Part shown: one piece after another, positions 44,739-54,893 of the stretch
Layout: each line of letters opens with the position of its first letter
How positions within the stretch are numbered: position 1 is the stretch's first letter
DNA from: Cercospora beticola
Taxonomy: Eukaryota > Ascomycota > Dothideomycetes > Mycosphaerellales > Mycosphaerellaceae
Assembly (NCBI RefSeq): GCF_033473495.1
Contig: NC_088942.1
Span: forward strand, 1,674,001 to 1,738,000
DNA: 64,000 nt
Direction: 5' to 3'
Position numbers and translations under genes: made by a program
Notes under the pieces: model-generated
Seen by the model: the letters and a program-made list of their open reading frames with translations, nothing else
Told to the model about the DNA's origin: nothing
Databases searched by the model: none

Positions 44739-46470
44739 ATGGCTGATACCAAGACTGCCGTTGACATGATTGAGGACCACGAGCCGCGAAAGGGTAGCAT
44801 CACAGTGAATGCAGATGCTGCTCTACATGGAGACAGAGCGCTGGCGATGATTGGTGATGAAAGAGTTAGATTGACAGAAGAGGATGTATGTGACTCTGAT
44901 GGAAGGAACTCCCCTTCACGCACGGACCAAGCTGATACAGAACCGCAGAACAAACGCATACGACGGAAGACGAACAAAGTCATCTTGACTATCCTGATCT
45001 GGGTGTACTTTCTTCAAATCGTAAGTCCCAACGCTTACCTCGACTCTGAAAATCAACGCTCACCACCTACCTTTCCAGCTGGACAAATCAGTGCTTGGAT
45101 ATGGAGCGACTTTCGGAATGAAAGAATCTACTGGCCTCGTGGGTAACCAATACTCTCTGGTCGGCAGTATCGCACCTATCGCACAGCTCGCTTGGCAGCC
45201 ATTCTCATCCTATTTGATCGTCCGAGTTCCCCACCGGATTCTGATGCCCGCTCTGGTTCTGGGTTGGGGCATTGCTCAGACGTGTATGGCATTCGCCTTC
45301 AACTACGAAGGACTACTTGCTGCACGCTTCTTTCTGGGACTCTTCGAGGGTGGCTGCTTGCCCCTCTTCAGCATCATTACCTCGCAATGGTACCGCCGAG
45401 CAGAGCAACCCATCATCGTAGCTGCATGGTACAGCACGAATGGTCTTGCAACGATCGCTGCTAGTGCATTGAGCTTTGGTCTTGGTCATATCAACTCTTC
45501 TGTGCTGGAGAGCTGGCAAATCATCTTCCTGTTCGTCGGTCTGGTGACGGTCATTACAGCACCTGTTGTATATTGGAAGCTTGACAACGACATTCCATCA
45601 GCACGATTCTTAATTGAGGAGGAGAAACCGCAAGCTATTGAGCGTCTGAGAGCCAATCAAACCGGTACCGGAAGCCGCGAATTCAAGTGGGGCCATATAA
45701 CGGAGCTGGCCCTCGATACCAAGACATACCTATGGATTGCTCTATCATTACTCCTCAACGTTGGCGCAAGCGTGACAAACGTATTTGGACCGACGATCAT
45801 CAGTGGCTTTGGATACGACAAGTTTATCACTTCACTTTTGAATATGCCGTTCGGGGCGCTGCAATTTATCATGATTCTGTTCGCTTCATGGGCTGCACAG
45901 AAGTTCAAAATCAAGTCACTTATCCTCGTGGCACTTGTTTTACCTGTTGTCGCTGGTCTGGCCATGCTGTACACCATCTCACATACGGATTCGAACCAAG
46001 GAGCTCTGATGGCAGGCTATTACCTTTTGGCCTTCTTATTCGGTGGCAATCCCTTGATCGTGTCCTGGGTCGTCGGAAACACCGCAGGCACAACCAAAAA
46101 GAGCGCCGTGATGTCCGTATACAACGCTGCTTCGAGCAGCGGAAATATCATCGGGCCATTATTGTTCAATTCTCGAGACGCTCCGACATATCGACCAGGT
46201 CTGAGAGCCGTGCTCGGTATCTTTGTGGCCTTTGGAGCGTGTGTGCTACTTCAGGGCGCTAATTTGATGTTCATGAACAAACTCCAAGAGCGCAAGAGAG
46301 TCGCAAATGGCAAGCCAGCGAAGATCAAGGATCTTAGTATGTCGAATGAATACCAGGATGTGGACGATGCCGTGGACTCGGAAGCGGGAGAACAGCACGC
46401 GAGAATCGGAGACCAGGCGTTCCTTGATTTGACAGATTTGAAGAACGATGAGTTTGTGTTCATTTATTGA
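44739..46470 (+). CDS. MFS transporter of the anion:cation symporter (Dal5/allantoate permease) family
   Basis: Two exons, 44739-45020 and 45079-46470, encode 557 residues. The 58-nt intron (GTAAGT...TCCAG) interrupts the first membrane helix, and the spliced text reads LQILDKSVLGYGATFGMKEST. LDKxxLGYA/G in helix 1 is the signature of Dal5/Tna1-type carriers, which usually carry carboxylates such as allantoate, nicotinate or ureidosuccinate. About twelve hydrophobic segments are visible in the 2x6 MFS arrangement, with a charged central loop (about 255-290) and the family signature ARFFLGLFEGGCLPLFSIITSQWY in helix 4. Cytosolic N- and C-termini are acidic. The ATG at 44739 is preferred, since the earlier in-frame codon is only a TTG. 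Substrate is unknown. Confidence 0.9.
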
Positions 46471-46570
46471 AGCGGATCCTTCGAACAGAAGCGTGATAGC
46501 ATTTAGCAGTGAATTTGACGAACTTGGCAAAACAAGCCCCATGAACAGCGAAATCTCTCCGCAACGCCGA

Positions 46571-46770
46571 AAAGCAGAACAGAGACTAGAATTGAGACTC
46601 CGTGAAACTCGAGTGCTCTTTCGATACTCGTATCTCAACCTTACACAGTGCAGCGAAGGCGCTTTGGCTCCACAAGCGAGGCGAGCTCAGGATCAAGTCC
46701 GTGAGAGCGATCGCAAAACTGTCCATTCTCACATTGTAAACGGCGAACCCATCACCAGGATTACCTTTGA
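46571..46770 (+). repeat. Dispersed diverged repeat, copy A
   Basis: This block aligns with 50483-50692. Shared words include AAAGCA-AACAGA, TGAGACTCCGTG, AACTCGAGTG, TTTCGAT-CTCGTATCTC, GTGCAGCG, AAGGCGCT, GAGAGCGATCGC / GAGAGATCGC, TTCACA and CCGCATCCAGGG / CCCATCACCAGG. Differences are mostly transitions plus a few short indels. Both copies are in the same orientation, 3.9 kb apart, and both are outside coding sequence. Confidence 0.7.
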
Positions 46771-46774
46771 ACGC

Positions 46775-46873
46775 AATTACCTCCGAGTGCAAGCGCCTCA
46801 CTGGATGGACTCTCGATTCATGAATTGCTTCGCTGATCGGCTTAGCGACCTGCGCTTGCACCCAGAGGTAGTT
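46775..46873. repeat. Imperfect 22-bp inverted repeat with 55-bp loop
   Basis: Arms 46775-46796 and 46852-46873 match at 19 of 22 positions when one is reverse-complemented; the three differences are transitions. Both arms contain the word GTGCAAGCGC. The loop contains an ATTCATGAAT palindrome. It adjoins dispersed-repeat copy A. Confidence 0.7.
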
Positions 46874-47741
46874 GCTCCCAGAGATAGTCGCATTCACAGG
46901 TAGCCACGACCAAACCAGCCACAAAGCAGAACCTCTTATCACCAAGCGAAGCACATGAATGAAGAAGCTCTCTATCTCTGACCGCTTCGCTCGCATCCAT
47001 CTCGGCCGCCAAGTCGGCAACCCCATCCCAACCACGGCATTCCGGCAAACAGCAGCAGGATTCCGGACCCGATTTTGTCTCGGCTGCACAATATCTGCAA
47101 GAACAGTCACAAACCGGGGGACCGAATTACTGGTACAAGCTCCCGACTGGAAGATTGTCCTTGTCGACCTAGTGGGAGACTGCATTGGTCGGCATTGGCG
47201 GATATTATAGACTCGGCTTGGTTTCAGGCATGCGCATTGTGCTGGTATGTATGCTATCTCCCCGCGGGACTGTACGCGAGAAGGAGAGGAAAGGGTGTGG
47301 ATGCTTGGTGGAGGATTGGGGATGTATTGCGTGTTTTCGATTGATACTGCAGTGTTACTGTCTTCTTTCTGCCAGGTGAATCAAGCGATGACTGTGTGCA
47401 TTGCAGTGTAAGAGACACCGACGACAGGATGCAGTGACGCGATCACGGAGAGATTCAGTATGTTTTTGTATCCATGCACGACAGATGGCATGTACCACAA
47501 GACTGCTGGGCAGGGTCGTCGGGCATGTGGAAAGTTCGCTCTCTGACAACGTAATGCATGCTGTTCCAAACTGATTCAAGCTGTGTGACTCTGTGCTATA
47601 AGTACAATAGGTATTTCCCGATGCCTTGACGCCTCGCTGAAAGCAGATCCCTCATTTTCTTCAACCTGAACCGTGATTACAAATGCCAAAGCGACATCTG
47701 CACCTTGATGAAATATTGATGATAGCACGAATGCATGTTGT

Positions 47742-49598
47742 CTAAGGATCTCTTCCTCCCATGACCTTCGCTGCTTGCACAGCCTGCATCTTGTTCTGCC
47801 ACGCAGCTGCAGGCTGGAACTTCTTGACTGTTCTAGCCTCCTCCAAACTGTAGCCTGGAATACGGATCCCATACTTGCGCTCGAGCACGATTTGAATATC
47901 ACGAATGTCGAGTGTCTGGTTGGGTCGCATCTTTGCGAGCTTGCAAGCGTCTCCGAGCACACTATCCGTGAAGTCGTCGGCGAGCTCCAGCATGACCTCC
48001 TCCACCTCGGGGCTAAGAACGTTGGATGATTCGCTATCCGAGGCTGCTGGCGCAGCGCCAGTCACTTGCCGCACGAGCTCGTCCAGTTTGCGCTTGCTCA
48101 GCACACGGTCGCCTTCGCCCTCCAGAGTGAAGGGCGGCGGGCGCTGTATGCCAGGTTGCTGCATCATGCCGGCATTGTTGTATGTTGGGCGCGCAGGCGG
48201 GCCAGGCACGGGCTGCTGAGTCTGTGGTCCGAGTTGAAGGGTTTTCGGGATCGGGAACTTGGTGTTGGCGCTGCTTTGCTGTGTTGTCTGCAGATTTGGG
48301 TAGGTGGGCGTATTCTGCTGCGACGTATTGTTCGGCTGCGTGCTGAATGGGAGCCCGTTGGGCATCTGAGGAGCCTGCGGCCCCTGTTGCTGAGGCTGGT
48401 TTTCGCGATGATAGGACTCGGCAGCGGACGCCATAGCAGCTTGATGAGTAAGAGGCTGTGGCTGCCGACCATTCTGTCCCGCACTGTTGGGCATCGCCGT
48501 CTGCGGCGCGCCGGACTGCTGACCAGTGGCAGCCTGGTTCGGGATGCTCGTGTTGATCTGCGGTGGCCGTTGCTGCTGCATCTGCGAGCCCATGTTATTC
48601 TGCTGTGGAAAATTTTGCTGCTGCTGCGGTTGCTGCTGCGGTTGACCCGAGCTCTGCGCCATCTGCTGTTGATTTGCGGCTTGCGGCGGTTGCGCGTTCT
48701 GTTGGTTTTGAGAAGCGCCTTGTTGATTCTGCTGGAAGCCAGCTTGTGGCTGTGGGGGAGAAGGCAATCCATTTGTAGGCTTGGCGTCCGGCTGTTGCTG
48801 TTGCGACGTAGCATTCACTGCGCCCTGCTGAGTTGCGGGACGGGCTTGCTGAGCACCATCGGCTCTGCCTTCGCCACGTGCCTTCCAATTGTTCCAGTTC
48901 TGGTTCACAGTAGCGACCGCCTGCTTTGCGGCCTCAAAATTCTTCCGCATGTTTTCCGGTACTGGCTGTTGTGATTGCTGATATCTACTGAGCTGGCTCT
49001 GTACGCTGCGCGCCTGGTTCAAAATCTGATCGCGCTTGGCGAGGATGGAGTGGGCTTGGTTGCGCCAGGCTTGCTGTTGCTCTGCAGGAATCGTCAATAC
49101 GACATTGTCGAGATCTTCTTGCGATTTTGGCATGAGCTGAGGAAGTTGTTGTTGGTTTCCCATCGCATTGCCGCCCTGTCCTCCTTGACCTTGCTGTCGC
49201 GCGCGAGCAGCCGCTTGAGCCTGCGCCATTTGCTGCTGGGTCATTTGACCAGCCTGCTGGCCGGGCTGTTGTCCCTGCTGTTGCTGCGACATCTGCTGTG
49301 GCTGCCCGCCCTGCTGTGCCGGTCGCGGCTGCTGGTTCTGTTGCCCAGGCTGGCCCTGCGCTGAGTTTGGGCGATTCCTGTTCGCAAGCTGAGCCATGAG
49401 TCGACTGCTTGCGGTACGAATCTTTGTCTCTGCCTCTTTGCGCTGGTCACTGCCTTCCGGGCTGTTGTTGAACTGATTCCATATCTGCGTCAATCCTTGC
49501 TTATACTGGAGCTTCGAGGGAGCGTCAAGGAATGGCAGCTGGTCGATCTGCTCTGGCCGAATCATGACCGGGTTCCCAGAGCTCGGAGGTTGCGCCAT
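47742..49598 (-). CDS. taf12: TFIID/SAGA subunit TAF12 (histone-fold protein)
   Basis: A single exon encodes 618 residues; ATG at 49598 (the frame opens two codons earlier only at a GTG). The C-terminal histone-fold domain, about residues 490-590, contains VLSKRKLDELVRQVTG, LSPEVEEVMLELADDFTDSVLGDACKLAKMR and LDIRDIQIVLERKYGIRIPGYS. This matches the TAF12 domain that pairs with TAF4 in TFIID and with Ada1 in SAGA. Upstream of it lies about 400 residues of Gln/Asn/Pro-rich low complexity, much longer than in yeast or animal TAF12 but common in filamentous ascomycetes. A short conserved N-terminal segment (LPFLDAPSKLQYKQGLTQIWNQF) precedes it. Assignment is secure. Copies A and B of a dispersed repeat flank the gene on either side. 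Confidence 0.94.
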   Translation of the reverse strand: MAQPPSSGNPVMIRPEQIDQLPFLDAPSKLQYKQGLTQIWNQFNNSPEGSDQRKEAETKIRTASSRLMAQLANRNRPNSAQGQPGQQNQQPRPAQQGGQPQQMSQQQQGQQPGQQAGQMTQQQMAQAQAAARARQQGQGGQGGNAMGNQQQLPQLMPKSQEDLDNVVLTIPAEQQQAWRNQAHSILAKRDQILNQARSVQSQLSRYQQSQQPVPENMRKNFEAAKQAVATVNQNWNNWKARGEGRADGAQQARPATQQGAVNATSQQQQPDAKPTNGLPSPPQPQAGFQQNQQGASQNQQNAQPPQAANQQQMAQSSGQPQQQPQQQQNFPQQNNMGSQMQQQRPPQINTSIPNQAATGQQSGAPQTAMPNSAGQNGRQPQPLTHQAAMASAAESYHRENQPQQQGPQAPQMPNGLPFSTQPNNTSQQNTPTYPNLQTTQQSSANTKFPIPKTLQLGPQTQQPVPGPPARPTYNNAGMMQQPGIQRPPPFTLEGEGDRVLSKRKLDELVRQVTGAAPAASDSESSNVLSPEVEEVMLELADDFTDSVLGDACKLAKMRPNQTLDIRDIQIVLERKYGIRIPGYSLEEARTVKKFQPAAAWQNKMQAVQAAKVMGGRDP

Positions 49599-50745
49599 GG
49601 TCACGTCGGCTGAGCTGATATGGATGGTCGGCGAGGGTGTGTGATCGCTCTATGGCGTAACGGTTGGTGGGACGGACGGAAGATGGGCGGGCGACAGCGC
49701 GGTCACGATTGAGAAGGCCAGTCGCACCGATCGCCGGGCGCACAAGCACAGCTCCGTGAACGATAGACGACCGATTTCGAGGAATGTTCGATCAGTTGCA
49801 GATCGTGGCGTCGTGAAGAAAGCGGCAGACTGTTCCTTCTGTGAAAGCGGTCGCGTGTTTGATGCACGGCTACGTGAGGTCTGAAGTGAGGCCTTGATCC
49901 ACGCCAAGATGCACCGTCACGAGGCTCACATCGCGGCTCACGCCTACGAGTGTCAACGACACATGCGACTTCACGGTCGCTGAATCTTGTGAAAATCGTG
50001 CCGAATGTGCTAGTGGAGGCAGTGACATGAAATGAGTTCGGCGGGCTTGGGGATACAATTCACATTTTGAAAAGTCAATGAAAGTCATGTTTCGAAGAAG
50101 GACAAAGCACTTGCTGCTCATCACACGCTATTAGAACAGCGGCTTGCTGTATTAGACGAATTGTTGCAATGGTCTATTCTCTGTTGGTACATTCGGACGC
50201 CTCTGCCGATGCCAAATCTCGGACAGACGCCTGGCTCCAACGTTACAGTAGCTCTGACCCATCTGCGTAGCTGCGTGCCGCATAGAATTGCAAAATAAGC
50301 CATAAAGAGCCTTTAACCCCAATGGAAATCAATTTCGATCGAGTTTCCTGCTGGTGCTGAGCGAGCTCGTAATATGCAGCAGTAGATGTATTGCTTGCCC
50401 TGTACCACGGAATACTGCCAACCTTAATTACTGATCGTGGCAGTCCTTTCAAGACGGCGAGTTCCAGCAGGAGTCGACTGCGGCAAAGCAAAACAGAAAC
50501 CAGGACTGAGACTCCGTGCTCCTCTGCCATGGAACTCGAGTGGCCTTTCGATCCTCGTATCTCTCCCTAGTGCAGCGTAGCTAAGGCGCTCTGTCTCGAC
50601 AAGCACGGCAGCTGCGGAGCCCAATTCGCGAGAGAGATCGCGAAGTAAGCGTATTTCACAATTTACGGTTTGCCGTCCGCATCCAGGGAGCGCCGCTTTT
50701 TGCACCTTTGGCAGTCAAATGTTCTGATTGTGCGCCAAGTGATAG
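49599..50745. other. Intergenic region with repeat copy B
   Basis: These 1.15 kb lie between two minus-strand genes. They hold the TAF12 promoter and dispersed-repeat copy B (50483-50692). No gene is supported. Confidence 0.5.
50483..50692 (+). repeat. Dispersed diverged repeat, copy B
   Basis: See copy A at 46571-46770. Copy B has a roughly 12-bp insertion after CTCCGTG and ends about 50 bp beyond the end of the phospholipase-like gene's stop codon flank. No coding potential is recognised. Confidence 0.7.
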
Positions 50746-51750
50746 CTAGTCGACTCTCGTGTTTGAAGGTGTGACATCAGGAGAAATCGCAAAGACTTCA
50801 TCCTCCAGCCATTCTCGTACTTCGTCCCATGGAGCCTTTCTCATCCAGAAATCGATCAGTTTTGTGCTTGCATGTACAGCATCAGTGCACCCATCCATGT
50901 CTTCGTACACTGAGATATCAGAGACGTTGACATTGTCGAACTCTTTGTCTCCAAAATCGTACTTCTGATGCTCCTCCGCATTCTGGCCTCGAAAAGAGTG
51001 GAAATTCACGATCCTTCCATAACGTCTAGGGATGCTGTCAGAGAGCAATTCGCGATGGCAATGGCCGCGAGCATATGAGTCCTGAATGAGGTGCAAGCAA
51101 CTCCCCAATGCACGGCGATCATGCATCACTTTTCGATACGTGCCGTTCGTTGTGAGCAGCGTGTTGACCGTGTCATTCTCATTCGGTATTGTTCCCTCAT
51201 CAAAAAGGTCGCGTAGCGGGTACGTCGTCTCAGTTCCATCACCTATGGTCTTGATGTCGCGAAGCTTCACTTCGTTGGTGATCTCGCCCAGAGCAACCCG
51301 ATACATGATCTGGAGCCACATCATGATCTTCCGTTTCGTCTCTTCGGGGGCTTCTCCTGGAGCATCGGCCATGCTGTGTAGGAATTGCAAATCCCCGAAA
51401 TGTGATCGCGCGATGAGATTCTTGTGCCCTAGCCATCCATCCTTCGTGCAGTCGGCATCAAAGATAGCGCCATCGGCGAACTGCACTGCCCAGTCTTTCC
51501 CGATGCCACGACTGTAGTTCTCATTGCTCGGATTGAACCACCCTTGGTTGTTGAACAGCAGATTTGAAGGATCATCGTTCCAAACAATCCCGCGCAGGAA
51601 CTCCAAAATATCGGCTTGTTTTTCAAGAATCAGATTGAGGTATGTTGTCGCTGGATCGAGCTTGAACTCGGAGTGTATCAATGCTGCCAGCGTGATTGTC
51701 TCATGGACAGGAGGATGCCTGAACGGCCCCAGGCCGCCGCCAATGTACAT
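50746..51750 (-). CDS. Possible zinc-dependent phospholipase C / P1-nuclease-fold protein
   Basis: A single exon encodes 334 residues; ATG at 51750, with only a TTG further upstream. The order of His/Asp residues recalls zinc-dependent phospholipase C and S1/P1 nucleases. H16 sits in VHETITLAAL, H117 in ARSHFGD, and H125 and D129 in FLHSMAD. The strongest block is LGSCLHLIQDSYARGHCHRE, where H220, D224 and H230 reproduce the H-x3-D-x5-H spacing of the zinc site. H251 and H261 follow. There is no signal peptide, whereas secreted family members need a processed N-terminal Trp as ligand; this protein would therefore be intracellular and may coordinate metal differently. It could act on phospholipids or nucleic acids, or be a non-catalytic relative. 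The fold assignment is my inference from spacing alone. Confidence 0.6.
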   Translation of the reverse strand: MYIGGGLGPFRHPPVHETITLAALIHSEFKLDPATTYLNLILEKQADILEFLRGIVWNDDPSNLLFNNQGWFNPSNENYSRGIGKDWAVQFADGAIFDADCTKDGWLGHKNLIARSHFGDLQFLHSMADAPGEAPEETKRKIMMWLQIMYRVALGEITNEVKLRDIKTIGDGTETTYPLRDLFDEGTIPNENDTVNTLLTTNGTYRKVMHDRRALGSCLHLIQDSYARGHCHRELLSDSIPRRYGRIVNFHSFRGQNAEEHQKYDFGDKEFDNVNVSDISVYEDMDGCTDAVHASTKLIDFWMRKAPWDEVREWLEDEVFAISPDVTPSNTRVD

Positions 51751-53081
51751 TGTGCTCAAGACAAGTCTCGAGGCTGATCAACGTATGGTGACGAGCTCAT
51801 AGCGAATGACGAAAGTTTTGTGAAATTGTTTCGGGAACGTCCGGCTAGGATATTGCTGGGCTGAAGTCGGGTAACAGATCCATGATAAGGAGATTTGGCT
51901 TCGACCCAGTGGCCCTAGATGGGTGAGTCAACGAGGGCTATATACTTCTCAATAGTTTGCAATCGCTTCACTGCCAATCAATATCGATTATCCTACCATG
52001 TGCGCCAAGGTTGCCAGCCGCGCTCTGAGTACGCTGCGTCTGTCCATCTACGCTGGCACAAAACACAGCGGACCTCAGTAGAGGAGGTGATAAAGCTTCT
52101 TGCAGAGTCTGGTGCTTGTCGAAACGCCTGTGCCAGACTGTAGACATGGCTTGTGACATGCGGCGTTCCGAGACTGCTCGCGCGTGTTTGACCATCGTGA
52201 ATACAGGTAGGAGAAGCAACACCTGGCGCATGCGCACAAGTAGCGTGACCGTGACTCTGACACTGGCGCAGAGCACGCCCTCGCCAATACTCCTAGCTGT
52301 TGGCGCGAGCCCACATGATGATGCAGTGAGAACGTGTTGGTGTTGGTCGCGGTAGCGGCAGTCACGTTTTCGGCGAGCGGAGATCGGCGCTAGTGGGCCC
52401 GGTCCGCCGGCTTTGTCAGTTCTCCGCAAGCGCTCCTTCTTCACTGCGCCTCCATCCTCGCTTCTTCCACCTCCTCTCCACCGACCACCATTACCGACAA
52501 CTTCTCTTCTTCATCAAAACCTCCGTCGCCATCATCCGACAGCCACCGCGCTGCGGCGACACACCAACTCGCACATCAGCGACCGCAAGACTGCAAGCAC
52601 TGAGATCCACCGGACGCCGCGGCTGTCTGACGCATCAGGCGCTGATTCATCAGGGTAAGCTAGCGAGACATATTGGCGAGCGGCAGGCAGAGGAATATCA
52701 GAAAGACGTTGGGTTCGAGTTTGAGACAACACTGTCGACCACAGACAGCCTCCTTTTTGCTTTCGCATACTCGTGCGGTGCACTCGAGGTCGCACTGCGC
52801 CCCGGGTGTCATTCAGCCGTTTTTCAAAAGACAGCCAGCGCGCCTGGTGTACCTGTCGCAGGCAGTTGCTATTGAATACAAATCCACCTTCCACGGTCGT
52901 GCATTTCTGAGCTAGTCGGCAAAGCCTTCTGTTCACTTGTACACCACAATTCCCTCAGTTCTGCTGCATCGTGTAAATTGCGCCCGCGCAAGGAACTACT
53001 TTTCTCACACAAAACCGACAGCGCGAAATCTTCGCTTCTGGCCCTTTGGCTCTGGTCATCGCACCTCATCAAATCGCCACC
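51751..53081. promoter_or_regulatory. Divergent upstream region between the PLC-like gene and mpe1
   Basis: The 1.33 kb separate two start codons. A 160-codon plus frame at 52393-52875 has no recognisable content. The right end has the pyrimidine-rich leader of mpe1, ending in CGCCACC before ATG. No other feature is supported. Confidence 0.45.
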
Positions 53082-54893
53082 ATGTCTTCGTCCATCTTCT
53101 TCAAGTTCCGCAATCAGAAGGACCTCACGCCAATCGCTTTCGATGGCAGTAGTCTTTCTGTGTTCGAAGTGAAGCGCGAGATCATGAAGATTGCTCGACT
53201 CGGTGATGGCAAAGACTTTGACCTGGACATCTCGACTTCTGACACCAACGAGCGTGAGTCTCTATACCGCCATCCTATCTCACGTGACTTTTCACTGACT
53301 TTGTACACAGTTTATGATGATGATACGACCCAAATCCCGCGGTCGACCACAGTCATCGCGAGACGTATGCCCGCAGCTAAGAATGGTGCTGGCCGGGCAG
53401 CTCGATACGTGACTGGCTCCATGCCCCTTCACGCGAAGAACTCACATCGCACCGAGTCGAACTTGAGAGGTGGCGTTGGCAAGAATGCTTCTGCAGCGAA
53501 TGGTGTCAAGGACATGAGCTCGATGACGGAGGAGGAGAAGTTGGCAGCTGTAATGAATGCTAGCAATACCCAGTTCCAAGCAGATCTTCAGTCATCTGCG
53601 AGTATACCAACGAAGCGCAATGCTTTCAAGCCAGCTGCTGTACCCGACAAGCCGCTGCCTCCGGGATATGTCTGCTATCGCTGTCGCAAGAAGGGACATT
53701 GGATCCAAGCATGTCCTACTAACAATGATCCCACCTTCGATGGCAAGAAGCCAAAGCGCACCACAGGTATTCCGCGTTCTATGCTTGAAAAGGTCGAGGA
53801 GCCCGACACCGACAAGGAGCTTCCTCAAGGTGTCTTCATGAATCAGGATGGTGATTACGTCCGCGTCAAGACCGACGACGCCACCTGGCAGAAGATTCAG
53901 GAACAGCAGAAGGCTGCTGCTGAGAAGGCCAAAGAAGCGGCGGCAGTTGATCAGGAATTGATCGACCGTGGTCTTCTTTGCACTCTGGACAACCGTCCGT
54001 TCACTGTACCCGTGAAGACGCCGTGCTGTGGCACCACATACTGCAATGATTGCATCGAGAACGCACTGGCCGACAACGACCTCATCTGCCCAAATTGTGG
54101 TGAACAGGCACTGCTTGACGACCTCAAACCAGACGAGGAAGCGCTCAACAAGCTTACAGAGTACGACGCTGAGAAGAAAGCTGGCAAGTTGCAGAAGGAG
54201 AAGGAAGCGTCCAAGAGTCCCAAGCCTGAGGATGCTGCAGCACCAGGATCACCAGATGCCAAATCGCCAGCGTCTGCGGCTTCAGCCTCAAAGAAGCGAA
54301 AGGCAGATGACGAGCTCGACAACACGCGTCGCCCAAGCAACCCAGCCAACACGACTACGAGCTCGTCCCAGCAAGGCACGCCTGCGACCGCTGCTCAGAC
54401 GAATCCGACACAGCCACAGCCGCCAACGGCACCAAAGAACATGACCGAGTTCGTCAACCAAATGAACGCCATCTCCGGTACTATGGGAGGTGGCCAAAAT
54501 GGTATGAACTCATTTGTCAACCCAATGATGAACCAAATGATGCCAATGAATGGCATGGGCTTTGGCATGGGAATACCTCCGATGATGAATCCGATGGCTA
54601 TGATGAATGGCTTCAACCCTATGAACATGAATGGAATGCCATTCAATGCCATGAACGGCATGGGAGGCTTCAATAACGGCATGAACGGCGGCATGAATGG
54701 AGGCATGAACGGTGGCATGAATGGCATGAACAACGCTCAGCAGCCATGGATGAATGGACCTAACCGCAACGGAGGAGTACCCACGGGACCCGCTGCTGAC
54801 AATGGCGGAGCCTACTTCCGCCAGCCTGTCAACCCGCATCGCCACAACAACCGCAATCGAAGACAGAGGAGCGTAGACTATAGAGAGATGTAA
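53082..54893 (+). CDS. mpe1: Mpe1/RBBP6-type subunit of the cleavage and polyadenylation factor
   Basis: Two exons, 53082-53253 and 53311-54893, encode 584 residues. The 57-nt intron (GTGAGT...TGACTTTGTACACAG) is a multiple of three with no stop, so the unspliced frame also stays open. Domain order is diagnostic: DWNN ubiquitin-like domain (about 2-78, IFFKFRNQKDLTPIAFDG...IPRSTTVIARR), CCHC zinc knuckle (about 178-191, CYRCRKKGHWIQAC) and a RING/U-box-like domain (about 279-325, TPCCGTTYCNDCIENAL...CPNCGE). A Pro/Gln- and then Met/Asn/Gly-rich tail follows, with GGMNGGMN repeats near residues 505-530. Mpe1 is a core CPF subunit needed for mRNA 3'-end cleavage and polyadenylation. The start has a good CCACC context. 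Confidence 0.95.
   Translation: MSSSIFFKFRNQKDLTPIAFDGSSLSVFEVKREIMKIARLGDGKDFDLDISTSDTNERESLYRHPISRDFSLTLYTVYDDDTTQIPRSTTVIARRMPAAKNGAGRAARYVTGSMPLHAKNSHRTESNLRGGVGKNASAANGVKDMSSMTEEEKLAAVMNASNTQFQADLQSSASIPTKRNAFKPAAVPDKPLPPGYVCYRCRKKGHWIQACPTNNDPTFDGKKPKRTTGIPRSMLEKVEEPDTDKELPQGVFMNQDGDYVRVKTDDATWQKIQEQQKAAAEKAKEAAAVDQELIDRGLLCTLDNRPFTVPVKTPCCGTTYCNDCIENALADNDLICPNCGEQALLDDLKPDEEALNKLTEYDAEKKAGKLQKEKEASKSPKPEDAAAPGSPDAKSPASAASASKKRKADDELDNTRRPSNPANTTTSSSQQGTPATAAQTNPTQPQPPTAPKNMTEFVNQMNAISGTMGGGQNGMNSFVNPMMNQMMPMNGMGFGMGIPPMMNPMAMMNGFNPMNMNGMPFNAMNGMGGFNNGMNGGMNGGMNGGMNGMNNAQQPWMNGPNRNGGVPTGPAADNGGAYFRQPVNPHRHNNRNRRQRSVDYREM
54660..54735 (+). repeat. Tandem GGCATGAA(C/T) repeats encoding Met-Asn-Gly runs in mpe1
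   Basis: The 12-nt unit GGCATGAATGGA and close variants are repeated about five times in the coding strand and specify GGMN/NGGM units in the low-complexity tail. Confidence 0.7.

Larger units (their letters stand above)
46471..47741. other. Convergent intergenic region with a repeat copy
   Basis: These 1.27 kb separate the 3' ends of the transporter and TAF12 genes. They contain copy A of a dispersed repeat (46571-46770) and a 22-bp imperfect inverted repeat at 46775-46873. A 199-codon minus-strand frame runs through the repeat, but its sequence is not recognised. Confidence 0.5.

Noticed and set aside
46586..47185. 199-codon minus-strand frame through repeat copy A
   Set aside because: It runs through a dispersed repeat, and the aligned copy B does not keep an equivalent extended frame.
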